NCBI GenBank assembly: GCA_050084515.1
Contig: CM114273.1
Span: forward strand, 30,194,001 to 30,258,000
DNA length: 64,000 bases
Source: Blasia pusilla
Lineage: Eukaryota; Marchantiophyta; Marchantiopsida; Blasiales
Reading direction: 5' to 3'
A program made the position numbers and the translations under genes. Of the stretch, positions 45,701 to 57,393 are shown in pieces (within the stretch, counting starts at the first letter, position 1; each line of letters opens with the position of its first letter). The notes beneath the pieces were generated by a model that worked only from the letters and a program-made list of their open reading frames with translations, had not been told where the DNA came from and did not search any database.

Positions 45701-48700
45701 GACTTGCTGTAAACGTTGCAGAAACTTTTGCTTAAGATCAGGAGCAACTTCAGTTCTCCCACTGTACATGTATTGTCCCTGCAGAAATTTTATCCAGTCA
45801 CTAATCCTGTCAGTTCCATGTTTCTGCAATACTAGTCAATAAGAGCGGTAAAAAGTACTAAAGACAATCAAATACAGGCATCACAACAGGAGAGACTCAT
45901 CATTTGTCAAACAAGAAAATAGTTAGAAATCTTACAGGTTCTCCCTGAGTTTGTGAATTATGAGAATGTGGCCTCCATTGTCCGGTAGAACTAAGAGGAG
46001 GACTGAAGACCCTGCTTGCCACATCTCCCAATGCTCCTCCTTCACCTGAACTACTTGCATCCCCAAGCTTCCCACCTGTTTGAGCAAGCATCCTATTCTG
46101 TGCCATTGCAAGCTGCTGAGACAGAGCAACACTTCTATCCTCCCCTCCCAGCCCTGTCCTCTTCATACTCTCTGAGACATTTGGCATCACTCCAACACCA
46201 GGCCCACCAACCAACCCATTCCCTCCAACCAGGGTCAGTGGAACACGTGCAGAAGGTTGAACACTAAGGCCAGCTGGTCCACTTCCTGACCCAATTGCAG
46301 TTGGCCTCACTAAGTTAACATCTGAGATGGAAGCTCCAACCCTGCGACCAGAAATATTTCCCGCGTCCTCATCTTTTTGTCTACTCACTATACTGACAGG
46401 CAGAGATGTTTGTGCAGGTACAACCGGAACCTTTGGCAAACCCTTTGATGCTGCCAGCAAACCCACTGATGAAGAACCTGTCAAGCTTCGTGAAAGGACA
46501 GAAGTCCCGCCAACTATCCCTGGAACAGATGTTTCCACAGGCATTGAAGCCGAAACAGGAGGGACTGAGGTAATCTGAGCTGTAGGAGAGAGAACAGCTG
46601 CTGGTGGCTGAACCACAGACTCGACTAAAAGATCTTGCAAAGCAACCTCTTCCAGAAGCTGCACTGAACCAGGAATGACAAGTCCTCCTAAACCAGTGGA
46701 TCCTGCTACCACCTGATGCATCACAATGTCTGGAATTAGTGAAGCCAAGCCAAGCCACTCCTCTCTCCCTCTCTTTCTCTCTTTGAGGCTCGCAAGGCAA
46801 CGACAGGCACTACTTAATGAGTAGTCTCTTTGAGGCACCCCACCAAGGCGCAGGATCTATGGTCCCTAGGCTACAGCAGGCACTACTTAATCAGTACAGT
46901 CTCTCTCTCTCCCATGGCCCTGTGGGGTCCCCGTGGACAACAAATCTATTCATTCATTCATTCTCTTCTCAACTTCAGGCGTTACTTAATGAGTACATCT
47001 CTCGTCAACTACTCTCTCTCCTTTCTTGTCAACTACAGTACAATTTGCAGTTCATGAAACAAAAGTAGGGGAAACTATAAGTACATAAATGACTTGGTTA
47101 TGTTTCTACTGATCTATTTTATGTGTCTTATGCTTTGGAACTATCAAGTTGTACATGGAAAAATGAGCACAAAGCTACCTTGTCTTTCACCACAACAGCA
47201 GGAGGCATAGCCGGAATTGCATCCAAAGTTTCCAAAGCCTCCATCTTATCGAGTGGTAGTGATTGATACAGATCATCAACAATGGCAAAATCTTCAAAGT
47301 CATCCTAGTAATCAACCCACATCCAAGCTTATATCAGAACCCTTAACAATATCCCAAACTTACATTCTCTACCACTAGTGCACCAGTAGGCAGCTTACAT
47401 GGAATCACTCAATATACACACAAGAGTTCATGTAAGTTTTTCACAAGATTTTGGTGAGTGGATACCAAAATATTAGAGAATATCAAAGGAATTTCAGAGG
47501 GAAAAAATATGTAGCTGCATAGACCAACTGAGGAAGACCGGGTGACAACTTCCAAACACCTACAGACCTGGTTGCGCTCCACATAATCTTCAACGAAATC
47601 TCGGACATCGTTCACCTCTTCAGGGCTAAGTTCATCATTGTCCAGCAGACGGAGAATCAGCTCTAACTTCATGATGTGCAATTTGTGGCGAGATATGGAC
47701 TCCTCCAAATGAGTCTGTTTTGAAAGTAGTAGGATCATCCACAAGTCAAAAGCTATCCATCAAACTGAGACCAAGGCTGGACAAGCAGCTCAAAATAAGC
47801 ACAAGGGTACCTTCTCACCATAAGATTCAGGCACAGCTCCACTATTCGTAAGCACTAATCCAAGGAGTAGTTGTTAATCTCACCAGTCGAGGAGGTCGTG
47901 ACTTCCCTTTCTTTACAGAAAGACCCTCCATTTCAGCTTCAAATGAATCAATCTGTGACTCCAGATCACTGACCTGCAAAAGATAGGAAACATCCTGAAA
48001 TCAAAATGTGTGAACAGGGGAAAATATTGCCCAGTTGCTCTATGCCCCATACACAACCTTGCAGATGTCAAATAAGTGAAATCCTTGCAGTTGACAACTT
48101 TTGTGATTTGAACCCACAATCTTGACATTGAAGAGAACGGCATTAAAGTCTTCTTGCGTCTTTTGCACACATGTGCTCTAGTGTAATTTTGAGAACACCT
48201 TCATCATTGAACTGACAAATTGCCCCAATATCCTCCAGACGATGGTGTTCTCTACAGAAACTCATAAGGTAAGCCTTGCACATAGTAACACACCATGTTG
48301 TTCAGCCAGTCTCGTGATTCTCCTTTTGCCTTCTCTCTTGGATCCTGTTGACAACAAAGTTGGACTATCAATTTGAATTGATCTGTTGTGATGATAAGGA
48401 AAAAAAATTCATCACTTCAACATGACAAGAGTCTATGAAGGCATTGGGACTTCATACAAGGAGATAGGCTCAAGGCCTTACCAAAGACGCCATGAGCCCA
48501 ATTTACCAGACAAGGACACATTATGACCTAATGAATGATCCTAGCAATTAGTAAATGAGAAAAAAGTGCTAAACATATACACACTTCTGACTTTTTCTTT
48601 GTCATATAAAGATCACAATATCAGACCTGGTGTCGATAGTCCAAGAGCATTATAGACAAGTCTTGACGATTCATGGGTATCTGCAACATACAGAAAACTC

Positions 48701-50897
48701 ACTGTTTTTGGCTGTTGACCCAATCCTTCTTTAGAGAAAGCTTTTGTTTTAGTTTCTTTCTCACAAACTTTAAAGCGCTCCATCTCGCGTTCGATGAGCT
48801 TTCGGGCGTCTAACAGCGCCTGCTCATAAGATGCAGCAACCTATGTCAACATTTGTCAACTGTCAAGCTCTGTGCAGTAAACTGTTTTCAAGGGCTCACA
48901 ATGGAACATCATTTATCAGCAACTGCTCTCCAGACTCAGGATCTTTCCACAGCTGTATACACGCTTATAATACAACATGCAGAGTGGGCTCCAGAGCATG
49001 AGATGCAGTGAGAAGATATCAACTAGGAGATGTTTCTAAAGACCATGCACTGATTGAACAACACCATTGAGACATTCAATCAGAACTACAGTGGAGAGTA
49101 GGACTTCCTCATAACCTAATTTTCCTCATCCTGACTGGTAAGCATTAGATTGACACAGATGGCCAAATTTACCTTCTTATCTTTTATCTCACTAGATTGT
49201 ATCCATGTCTTGATTTGATCTCGATAACGCTGTAGTTTCTTGATTTCTTTCTTTAAGTCCGCCTCAAACTTTTCCTTTTGATTAGCATTTTCAGTATCAT
49301 AGACCTGCGTGACAAACAAGGCAAACACAATCAGGAGTTTAATTCTACGAGACGTCTAGGGTCAAACCTGTACAAGTCGATCAGTCTACAAGCAAATACA
49401 GGAATAAACAATAGTTAAAAAATATTCAGATATATATATATATATGGTGTCAGAATGGAAGCACTGTACACCCTGCCTTCCACCTGGGTGAACTCCCCCC
49501 AGCTGCAAGGTTAAAACCAAATTGGAAACGTTAGAAACCCCTTAAGAATCCAGGTGACCTTGTTAGGTGGTATTTCCAGAATGACTCGCCCACTACCAAT
49601 GACTAAACAACTACCTGAATCAATAACCCAAGTCAAGCTAGTCACTTAACTCAGGTCAACCATGACATCCATTTGGTCTACAAAACTTCTGGCCTAGTAA
49701 GTCATCAGCCAGGGTGAGGTCTCAAGGAGTAAAGAGGCCATAAATGAAAGGGGCCTCAACACCAGGGTTGTAACCTCCTTCATTTACTTTTGATAACCAA
49801 CAACCTTTTAGGAGATCGTGGTGCAATGCTACTTTAAAAGTGAAGGACTCTTATACAAACAGCTGTGGCTACCAGTTTGAATGGGGCAAGAGCTAACCAC
49901 TTTTAGGAAGAACACCTAGCTTTTCCTCGTCTCCTGGCAGTAAACCTTCTGGTACATGAACGCATTTCGAGCCACAAATAGGTGTTGGACTTATCTTGCA
50001 ACCAAGATTTCTCCTGGTTCTACATCCAGGGTTACTCTCAAGCCTTCAATCATACATTCGACCTTCTGAATCTTTCTGTCTTGTAAAAATCCCTTTCGTA
50101 GACTGAAGCCTAGTGCTGCTTGCTTCGCAACAGCATCATGTGGAGTTGTTAATGTGGAAAGAGGCGTCTTCTTACTAAGTTTCAGAATCTGGACCTCGAA
50201 TACCCTGCGATGTCAGACTTCGTCCTCCACGCTTCGGACAGTCCCGACGCCCATGTTCCATCGCTTCATCAACGTTCACAAGCTAAGCACTTACTTATTT
50301 CTCTACTGTAGACAACTTTACAATTGAATTGTTCAGGCATACAGCGGATCCCATCGAAGAACAAAATTCACCAAAGACTAGTGATTGAAGTACTTCCAAG
50401 CAGGAAGATTGAAACCCTCATAAACTTGTAGGTTGCAGAATGCAGGAGAAAACTAGGAATGACTTTAAAAGCCACCGGGATCCACGGGTCTAAGTTATTC
50501 AAGTTCATAATCATCACAAACAACAAAGCAGCGGCAAGTTAAGGAGGATCTAACGACAATACAAACAGCTGCGACTGAAATTATTCGTGGAGGTTCGTTC
50601 ACGCCGCGGATTCCGTTTACTCGGTATAGACGAGTATGACAAGTTTTGCAAGAGTATGATTAACATCGTCCGATGCAGCTCTTAACTTGATGTCTAAGAC
50701 TAATAACCAACCCAGCCATAGAAGCGCCCTACAACAGCTGCAATTAACAAGAAGGTGTCAAAAACTCAGCAAGGAGATAATATGAGCAACCACGATGGCC
50801 AAACCTTGTTCCAAATGCTGTCAAAGACGTCTACGCCCTCCTGCACTTTCTTCAAAACCCTATCAATTTCGCCTTGCAACTTTCTTGTTGCGCCCAT
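39751..50897 (-). CDS. NOT3: CCR4-NOT transcription complex subunit 3 (NOT3/NOT5 family)
   Basis: The product is a subunit of the CCR4-NOT deadenylase and mRNA-decay complex. I resolve 15 exons with GT-AG junctions: 50897-50805, 49304-49173, 48819-48703, 48344-48294, 47973-47884, 47714-47568, 47304-47179, 46712-45936, 45778-45602, 45479-45257, 45059-44932, 44754-44482, 44155-44036, 43608-43427, 39817-39751, about 900 codons. The N-terminus [15 protein letters not shown] plus [20 protein letters not shown] forms the NOT3 coiled-coil. A Gln- and Ser-rich linker with QQQQQ follows. The C-terminal NOT box has [17 protein letters not shown] and ends [14 protein letters not shown]. The start was chosen for its match to the family. 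The last intron is about 3.6 kb and full of LINE ends. The acceptor of exon 8 (46712) and of exon 9 (45778) are my least certain choices. No stop or frameshift is seen, so it looks functional. Confidence 0.93.
41290..42880 (-). mobile_element. Cluster of LINE 3' ends inside the last NOT3 intron
   Basis: At least five similar, mostly adjacent copies lie in the same orientation (about 41290-41480, 41480-42060, 42060-42455, 42466-42540, 42543-42880). The longest, with a frame at 41501-42022, encodes a C-terminal zinc segment ([21 protein letters not shown]) of a LINE polyprotein. Each copy ends with a shared motif, such as CACTACTTAATGAGTACAGTCTC, where TAA is the stop codon. The 3' UTR is thus very short. 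A sixth, short copy is at 43310-43425. All are 5'-truncated. Confidence 0.7.
42184..42200. repeat. TC microsatellite
   Basis: A run of CT repeats in the LINE cluster, next to the tail of one LINE copy. Such runs often arise from retroelement tails. Confidence 0.6.
42887..42935. repeat. Perfect 21-bp hairpin in the last NOT3 intron
   Basis: GTTCAAATTGTCGCACACTT plus one base (42887-42907) is perfectly complementary to 42915-42935, with a 7-base CATTGGT loop. The stem is too short for a normal plant miRNA precursor, but a 21-bp perfect stem is rare by chance. Confidence 0.85.
46795..47000 (+). mobile_element. LINE 3' end fragments in the exon 7-8 intron of NOT3
   Basis: GGCACTACTTAATGAGTA-like ends occur at about 46808, 46879 and 46983, in the opposite orientation to the cluster in the last intron. 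They share the stop codon region with the LINE copy at 41501-42022. Each is only tens of bases long. Confidence 0.6.
49427..49446. repeat. AT dinucleotide microsatellite
   Basis: A run of TA repeats in intron 1 of NOT3. Confidence 0.8.
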
Positions 50898-51560
50898 TTT
50901 GACTCAACTCTGCGAACATGCGATCCTTCCAGTCCCACCTTCACCGCATCTCTTACAGGCACACACGGCTAACCAATCAAATCCTCCCGGTCTCCTTTCC
51001 CCAATGGCGACTCACTGTCTCAAAATGCAATTTCCAAACCGCCGATCACTCAAAATACCCCCGCACTTTCCCTGACCACGGAGATCTGCTCCTCGAAACC
51101 CGTTCCTTCGCTCGCAAAACGCAGCGCGTCCAGAAAACTTTCAGCATATCTCCACACTTCCTCCAACTCAAACCACCTCCCGCTACAGTGCGCGAAAAGT
51201 TTCAAACCCTCCGTAAAATCCAACGCCACCACACTGCTCCTGCCCTCCAACTCTCCCTTCCTCCCCCCACACACTCACTCGCTCATCACCGAACTCCCCA
51301 CTGTTGACCTCTGCTCGCCAACCTCTCCCTCCTATCCTACAGTACTTCGCCCCATCCGCCGACCACCTCTCTCTCTCTACAAATTCGCGCACCCCGCACC
51401 TCAATTTCTACGTTTCCTGCACGTCTGCTATACTCAACCCCTCCTTGATGGACGACTCATCCTCTTCTTCTGCTGCCTCGTCCTCCTCTTCTTCTGCTCG
51501 TGTTTTGCTCCATGTCTTCTTCCTGTTTTCTTCTTTGGATTTCTATTTAAAGGGGTCGGG
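50898..51560 (-). promoter_or_regulatory. NOT3 5' leader and possible core promoter
   Basis: On the minus strand the region is rich in purines and GA runs, typical for plant 5' leaders. A TATA-like TTTAAATAG lies at 51543-51551, about 650 bases before the start codon. Open frames here (51050-51404 and 51434-51739 minus) have no known motif. The transcript start cannot be fixed from sequence. Confidence 0.4.
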
Positions 51561-51810
51561 CGAGCTGATCCGACCGACACGAAGAAGACAAACAAGAAGC
51601 CGGAGTGGCAATATTGATTTTTTATGGCGCTGGATGACTCAATCGGTCGGTCACGATCGCTGGCGAGTTTTCTTTCGGCTCTTGTAATGAGGGTTTGGAT
51701 ATTCTCCGTGGTGATTTTTTCCTTCTTTTTCATACCCACGTCTGTAAGGACACTTACGGATTTATTCTTTTCGTTCTTCCGGATCTATGGCCATAGGGGA
51801 TTTTTTATCG

Positions 51811-52104
51811 GGGGGTGTCATAATGCCCCCTATCCGGGAATTTAGTGTCCCCATCTCTCTCTATCCGGGGACTTGCCAGATCCCAAACGGGTAGCTCCCG
51901 AGCTATCCGGCTTGGCGCCCCGGAAGAATCACTCCCGCCCCGTTTGCAGTTCTTCTCGGGTATTCCGTGGATTTAAGGCTGGCAGTTCACATACACAGGC
52001 CAACGGAAAGTTGTCGCCCCCTCTCCTTCCGGGAGTAGCGGTGACTTTCCGTGCCTCACCCCCTCACCCGGACGATTCCGGATAGGCAATATTCTGACAC
52101 CCCC
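51811..52104. mobile_element. Short TIR element upstream of NOT3
   Basis: The left end GGGGGTGTCATAATGCCCCC and the right end ATATTCTGACACCCCC are inverted repeats, extending inward to TATCCGG. The 294-bp body is GC-rich and non-coding. No clear target duplication is visible: the neighbours are TTTTTTATC and TATTATATC. It lies about 250 bp upstream of the putative core promoter, so it might influence it. Confidence 0.65.
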
Positions 52105-52335
52105 TATTATATCATGTCCCTTCGCATGTGGGACAGCAAGTGGAAGAATTCCGTTGGGGTTTCTCTAGTTGTTATTTCCTCTTAGTCTTTGCCCGTTGCC
52201 CGGTTCTTCATAACTGGAAATTGGTGGTGGCAAAGTGGCAAAGGCTTGTGTCCTGCCTTCTGACAATGTGAATCCGGTTCAGGGTCCCATTAATTTCCGT
52301 GCATCCCTCTCGCCAAATCTTGGTGATCCGGAATC

Positions 52336-52383
52336 TTGGGGCCGGGTCCTGGCGACCTCGGCCATATGGGACCGAGTCCTAAG
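52336..52383. repeat. Fragment of the 36.7-kb inverted-repeat family
   Basis: CCTCGGCCATATGGGACCG and GCCGGGTCCTGG parallel the arm end at 36880-36925 and 37075-37110. This shows the inverted repeat family is dispersed. Confidence 0.6.
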
Positions 52384-52499
52384 GTGCCGCTGCATGGGTT
52401 GTAACATTTATTCTACGTTATTATTAGAGGGTGCCTCCTCATTCTGTAAACTCCTCTACTCTTCGCACTTGCAACCAAGAGGATCACTTGAATTATGAG

Positions 52500-53173
52500 T
52501 CAATAAGATCGTGTCGAAATTGATTTAAAATGGAAGGACGATACTCCCATAACCAACATCATTTATTGTTGTTAAGATGATCGCATCGTTAGAGGGAATC
52601 ATTGAAAGGGAAAAATGGTTTCTGCAAAAAATTATGGAACCATTTCGCATAAGCGTCGAGCCCACGACTCATACCCTCGATCTCCCGAATGCAAATGAAC
52701 CCACCTAGCCAACTTTCCCTACTTTCCACCACGATTGGGATGTAGTTTTTTTTTTTGTTTATTGAAAATCTCTTCCTCCAACTCCCACTCCAATTCCAAA
52801 TCTCGCCAACCTTTATTCTACAAAACAATAAAGGTTGTCGGTGTTGGGTTTATCGTCCAGGTCTAAAATGGTATTTGAAAATTTTGAGAGTTAATTATGG
52901 TATGTAGCTTAAAACCCGTGCATTGCATGGGGCTTACGCCAGTCTTATTTTATATGATAGAACTGGTGTGTGGCCATTTAAAAGGGGAATAAATCTATAT
53001 TTTTATTGGAGAGTGCCCCTTCATTTCGCATATTCTTCTCCCCTTGAAACTTGAAAATTTCAGCCAATAGCATCCATAAAGAAATAAGATTGCTTAAAAT
53101 TGATTTTAAATGGCACTTGAGAGTTAATTATGGGATATAATTCAAATTTGTGCATTGCACGGGCTTCCACTAG
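52500..53173 (+). mobile_element. Two Helitron-like 3' ends in tandem
   Basis: Both halves share AATTGAT-TTAAAATGG and GAGAGTTAATTATGG stretches and end with a hairpin, CCCGTGCATTGCATGGG (52915-52931) and GTGCATTGCAC (53150-53160). The second is followed by CTAG (53170-53173) before T; the first has CCAG. These look like successive Helitron ends on the plus strand, opposite to the coding strand of the Helitron proteins at 53230-56760. Confidence 0.6.
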
Positions 53174-53229
53174 TTAATTCGTAGATATGTGGATATGATA
53201 GACGGATAAAATTAAAACATGAAGTGCTT

Positions 53230-55400
53230 ATAGGGGCTTAACAAGTTTTGAAACATTTGATCTTATTTCACAAACAACAAATTTATACACAACATTATGA
53301 GTGAAATTTTCTTAATGTGTATCGCCACCAATGATAATATGAATTGAAATCCTTTGTCCAAATATAGATAACGCCATGTATAATTGGCCATGAGAAAATA
53401 CACGCATGAAAAAGTAGATTCTAGCCTTTCGCAAAGTTTAACCTTTTGACTTGTTAAGAGTCATAGCAAAAGTCAAACGGATAGGGCATTGCAATCTACG
53501 TAAATCAAAAGCAGCCCTCAATTAGAAGCAATCCATGGAATGCACATAATAAAAATTCTATCGTCAATGTTCTTCCTTATAATAATTTCAACATCAATAA
53601 TATGTTGCATGAATCCATAGATGATCAATAGAGTGCCATTCGCTTGTCCTTTTGAACCATTCATGTTCCATGGAAGCATAATTATTGAACTCATCTTCAA
53701 ACACAGACAACGTGGAGGCAATCTATAAGGTAAAAATATATTCAAGAATTATATTTGATAGATATAACTTATTCACTAATTTGGAACATAGTGAACACTA
53801 ACATAAGTATGTTCTTATATATAATACACACTCATTAGAAAATATTTCCCCATAAATTATTCTAAATTGAAGGACTTCTCAAAATTAAGACATTTTCATT
53901 AAGACTATGAATATTAAGAATATAAAATATTACCTCTCCATAAAAAATTAATGTTATGAAATCTTGAAGATCATTCCTATATTTGATATCAATAAGAACG
54001 TTTACATTCTCACTATTAGCAACCATGCTAGACGACAATCGAATTAAATCTTCTCCCAAAGAAGTATGTGACGGCACATAATCCTCTCCATCTTCCAATA
54101 AGCAATGAGCATAAGCTTATTGATGAAGATATATATGCCCTTCTAAATTTAAGCCCTCGTTTTCATAGATAGCTTAATAATATATACATGGATCTATAAA
54201 TATGATCTTTTCAAAGTGGCTTGGATAATTTTTGGACGATCCCCGTGATAAATGATAAATAAAAGCTGACTAAATTGACAATAAAAAATAATAAGCTTTT
54301 CCAATGGTATATCCCTGAGGTCATGAGAGATGACTTCCACAATATCTTGGAATGTATGATTCACAATCTTAAATGCATAACGATGAATCGTAGGTGCCTT
54401 ATCCGATATACTAAGTGTGGCCTTCGTGATCTCACATATTGCATCGTTGTTGTTAAACACGTAATAAGTTGAGCTGTCATCAAGATTTATGGAAATTCTG
54501 AAGTTTCAATGCAATTTACGCCCTCTATCTAATAATAAATCAACTATCCTATATGATACAACAACTAAATGAATACCTCTCACACTTCTTACACTTACAA
54601 GGAGAATAGTTTAGAAAAAGGTCTTCCCTATTCTATTTGAAAAATCAACATAAAAACAAATTTCTATAAGGTAGAGCATTATGTGTAGTGTTATCCAATT
54701 TATCATGTATAGCATTGCTAATGATCCATTGTTTATCATTCAAAGGATGCATCTCCACTTCTAACTTATTCACATAAGTCATTTCAATCATATAAGAGTG
54801 CTTCTTCCTCCAAAAGTATAAGTAAATGAGGGGGTTCAAAGTTAGGTTGTGACATGTTTAAAAAATTAGACAATCTCTTTCCCTCGTCTTGCAAACGATA
54901 ATGTACATCCAATAATGCAATGCTAATGGTAGAAGCATCAAGTGGAAGATTATGAATTCTAATTTTCTAAATGGCATTCGATATATTCAAAATAAATCCA
55001 ATATATCATAATCAAGAGGAAGAAGAAAGAATAAGAAAGATAAAAAGAATTATGTTTCTTTTGCTTGCCTCATATCTTTCATATAAGAAATTTTCTATGA
55101 GTGGAGTTAAAATTTGACGTCATAGTGGAGCACTTCAAATAGGTATATTAGAAGCTAGAATAACAACAAATAATCAACAAAGTGAAGAATCCGTATGAAC
55201 CTCGAAAATTTTTTGTAAGCAAAAGAAGACTTCATTATCATCATCAAAATATCCTACTTGAATAGAACCTTCCTTAAAAGTTGTACACATGATTTAATGT
55301 ATACTTTTCAAGTGTTCAGATGAAGTTGCACCTCGAATATGACGAAGAAGAAATCACAACCAATTATGGTCTCCATCACCTATATAAATATACGTGCTTG
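53230..55400 (-). pseudogene. Helitron helicase (PIF1-like), decayed
   Basis: Reading the minus strand in several frames: YFDDDNEVFFCL and VRGATSS-type N-terminal pieces near 55200-55350, LNDKQWIISNAIHDKLD at 54645-54839, SISDKAPTIHRYAF and HGDRPKIIQATLKRSYL at 54194-54460 (DEAP-like box reduced to SDKAP), RLPPRCLCLKMSSIIMLP and NGTLLIIYGFMQHIIDVEI at 53518-53745, and RLTFAMTLNKSKG near 53450. Order and motifs match the helicase half of a Helitron transposase. Frameshifts and stops make it inactive. Confidence 0.75.
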
Positions 55401-56405
55401 GTTAGATCAATTAGTATGGTACAAAAAACACTCATTTTCTCACATTAATATTTCAAAAGTAGTCTATGAAATTTAACTCGCTGTAAAATAATAGCTACAT
55501 AAGCATGATATAATATGTAGAGGTTATCTAGATAAGTAAGTATAAACAACCAATCAGATAACCATAACAATTTATTCTTTGTATTCTACAACCCTTTTTT
55601 TTGCATCGACGATAATTTAAAGGGAAGTCAAGATATAAACACTCTTAAGCTGTATGATTAAGTTGATAAGTTATAAACCATTGAGTTAGGGTGGACTCCC
55701 TATTTCTTCGCATGATATCCTCAAACATATTATCATCATTCAAGTAAACAGTTTATGCCCTCTTGTAGATGAACAACCAATCTCATAACACTTGGTTATT
55801 AAACATGTAAATTAAACTTTAAAAGTTGCCAACATGTCTCCGAAGAAGAGATATACCTTTATATAATTACAATAAAACTTACTTTGTAGACTTTAATCTT
55901 TATCATGTCATTCAAAATATAATCAATAAGAGAATAAGATTATGTAAAGTGTATCTTGCATCAAGCTATAGGTTTGTTTAGTCAACGATCTTCATTATCA
56001 TGGAGGTATCTACGTCTTTTGAGACCTTAAGTAATATAGCACGAGATCCTTTATATACTTTTTTATAGAAATATTTAATCACTAACATATTGTTTGTGAT
56101 CTCCAAATTAGTATGATAATCGAAGAGATGCATAATAAAGGATTATAAGGCATGATTTATCAATTATCCAAACATGTGCCACATTTCATTATGTTATTTC
56201 CATCATCCGATGTAGCGTATATAACAAAGAACATGAGATTAGAAGAAATCCAAGATATGTCCACGAATTCCAACAAAGAAAATAAAACAAAATTTTATAA
56301 TATGGGAAGCTTTAACGTAAGAGTTCGTTAAAAAAGTGATAGCCTAAGTATTTTTGATAGATTGGATGATTATCTTCCATCGCCAAAATCACGCTCGCAA
56401 AAGAT
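55401..56405. other. Middle of the Helitron, unreadable
   Basis: The region between the helicase and Rep pieces has no clear frame. It probably holds decayed Helitron coding sequence. Confidence 0.4.
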
Positions 56406-56760
56406 TTAGGATAGCCGTTTAGTACTTTTTTTGGTTTCCCTATCCATACATAGATCATTTGGATTTAATTTTCCACATGAACCATGAACCATGCAATTAG
56501 ACACAATAGAATAGATTCTTAGATGTGTGATTAGATTAGGAATTTCAACCAAGGTAATATCATCATAATTAGAAGGGGAAAGTGGCTTGTCCTCATGTCC
56601 CAAAATGATGAAGACATGGACATGTGATAAGCCTCTTTCTTGAATTTCCATGGTGGACATGGTGGAAATGATGAAGACATGGACATGTTGATATAGTTGA
56701 AGCATGTAGCCCCCCGCTAAAAGAATAAGGCAAAATAATGCATCTCCCAAATCTCACCCC
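56406..56760 (-). pseudogene. Helitron Rep region, decayed
   Basis: The frame contains MLQLYQHVHVF, then IQERGLSHVHVFIILGH and MVHGSCGKLNPNDLCM, which correspond to the Rep nuclease end (the RGLPHxH motif appears as RGLSHVH) and the HGPCGKLNPNAPCM-like motif. Rep nicks DNA in rolling-circle transposition. It is degenerate. Confidence 0.75.
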
Positions 56761-57172
56761 ATCCATATCATATTGATATAAGACATCTTTTACAACTTGA
56801 TATAATTTAGCATATAAATCCTTTTGATCTAATTGAACAAAAAATAATCATTGTATCTATACATTAATAGCACAAAGGTCAACCATGTGCTCTCGAGTAA
56901 GGTAGCAAGATCATAGCGGTTGATTATTATCTTCTTCTGCAAGTCGTCTCTATAATCGAAAGAAGGCAAATTGAAAGATTGTGATACTTTGTCTATTTCT
57001 CGTTCATCCCACCATCAACTCTATCCTCCTTTGTAGAGTTGCTAGTTGCAAAAAACTCTACATTTGTACCATCCACTCATATATTATTGCTCATAGCTTT
57101 ACTTATTATAGTTTCTAGAGAATTTTCCAAATGGTATTCTAGGATGTCAGCGGGTAGTTTATTATGATATCC

Positions 57173-57393
57173 TCATATTGTAGATACCGGAAATAAGTCA
57201 TGATACCTCGGGATCAACCTTGCCATGTGGCACAATGAGACCCATTGTGGGATCTCATCTCTCTCCACATAAAGGTAGTGACCCATCTGTATGCTTGCCG
57301 ACAATATTGTAGCCAATCTTGTGTTTATCCCTCCAAAGAGCTCTAACATTCTAGCATCCTCCTCTAGATAGTGCCATGTAATAGGTGTGGTAT
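57173..57393 (-). pseudogene. DNA methyltransferase motif I fragment
   Basis: The frame reads ARMLELFGGINTRLATILSA and GHYLYVERDEIPQWVSL, then HMARLIPRYHDLF, matching residues 123-175 of the methyltransferase at 10803-12107. LELFGGINT corresponds to the motif I LDLFGGIST. The rest of the enzyme, including the PCQ motif, is absent from this copy. Confidence 0.85.

Noticed and set aside
45787-45829. Including [15 protein letters not shown] as part of a NOT3 exon (alternative acceptor near 45827)
   Set aside because: The acceptor at 45779 has a better branch-point and pyrimidine context and gives a join closer to family proteins. The alternative stays in frame and is not excluded.
51434-51739. 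Lys/Arg-rich 101-codon minus-strand frame as a separate gene
   Set aside because: It is low-complexity sequence in the NOT3 leader or promoter.
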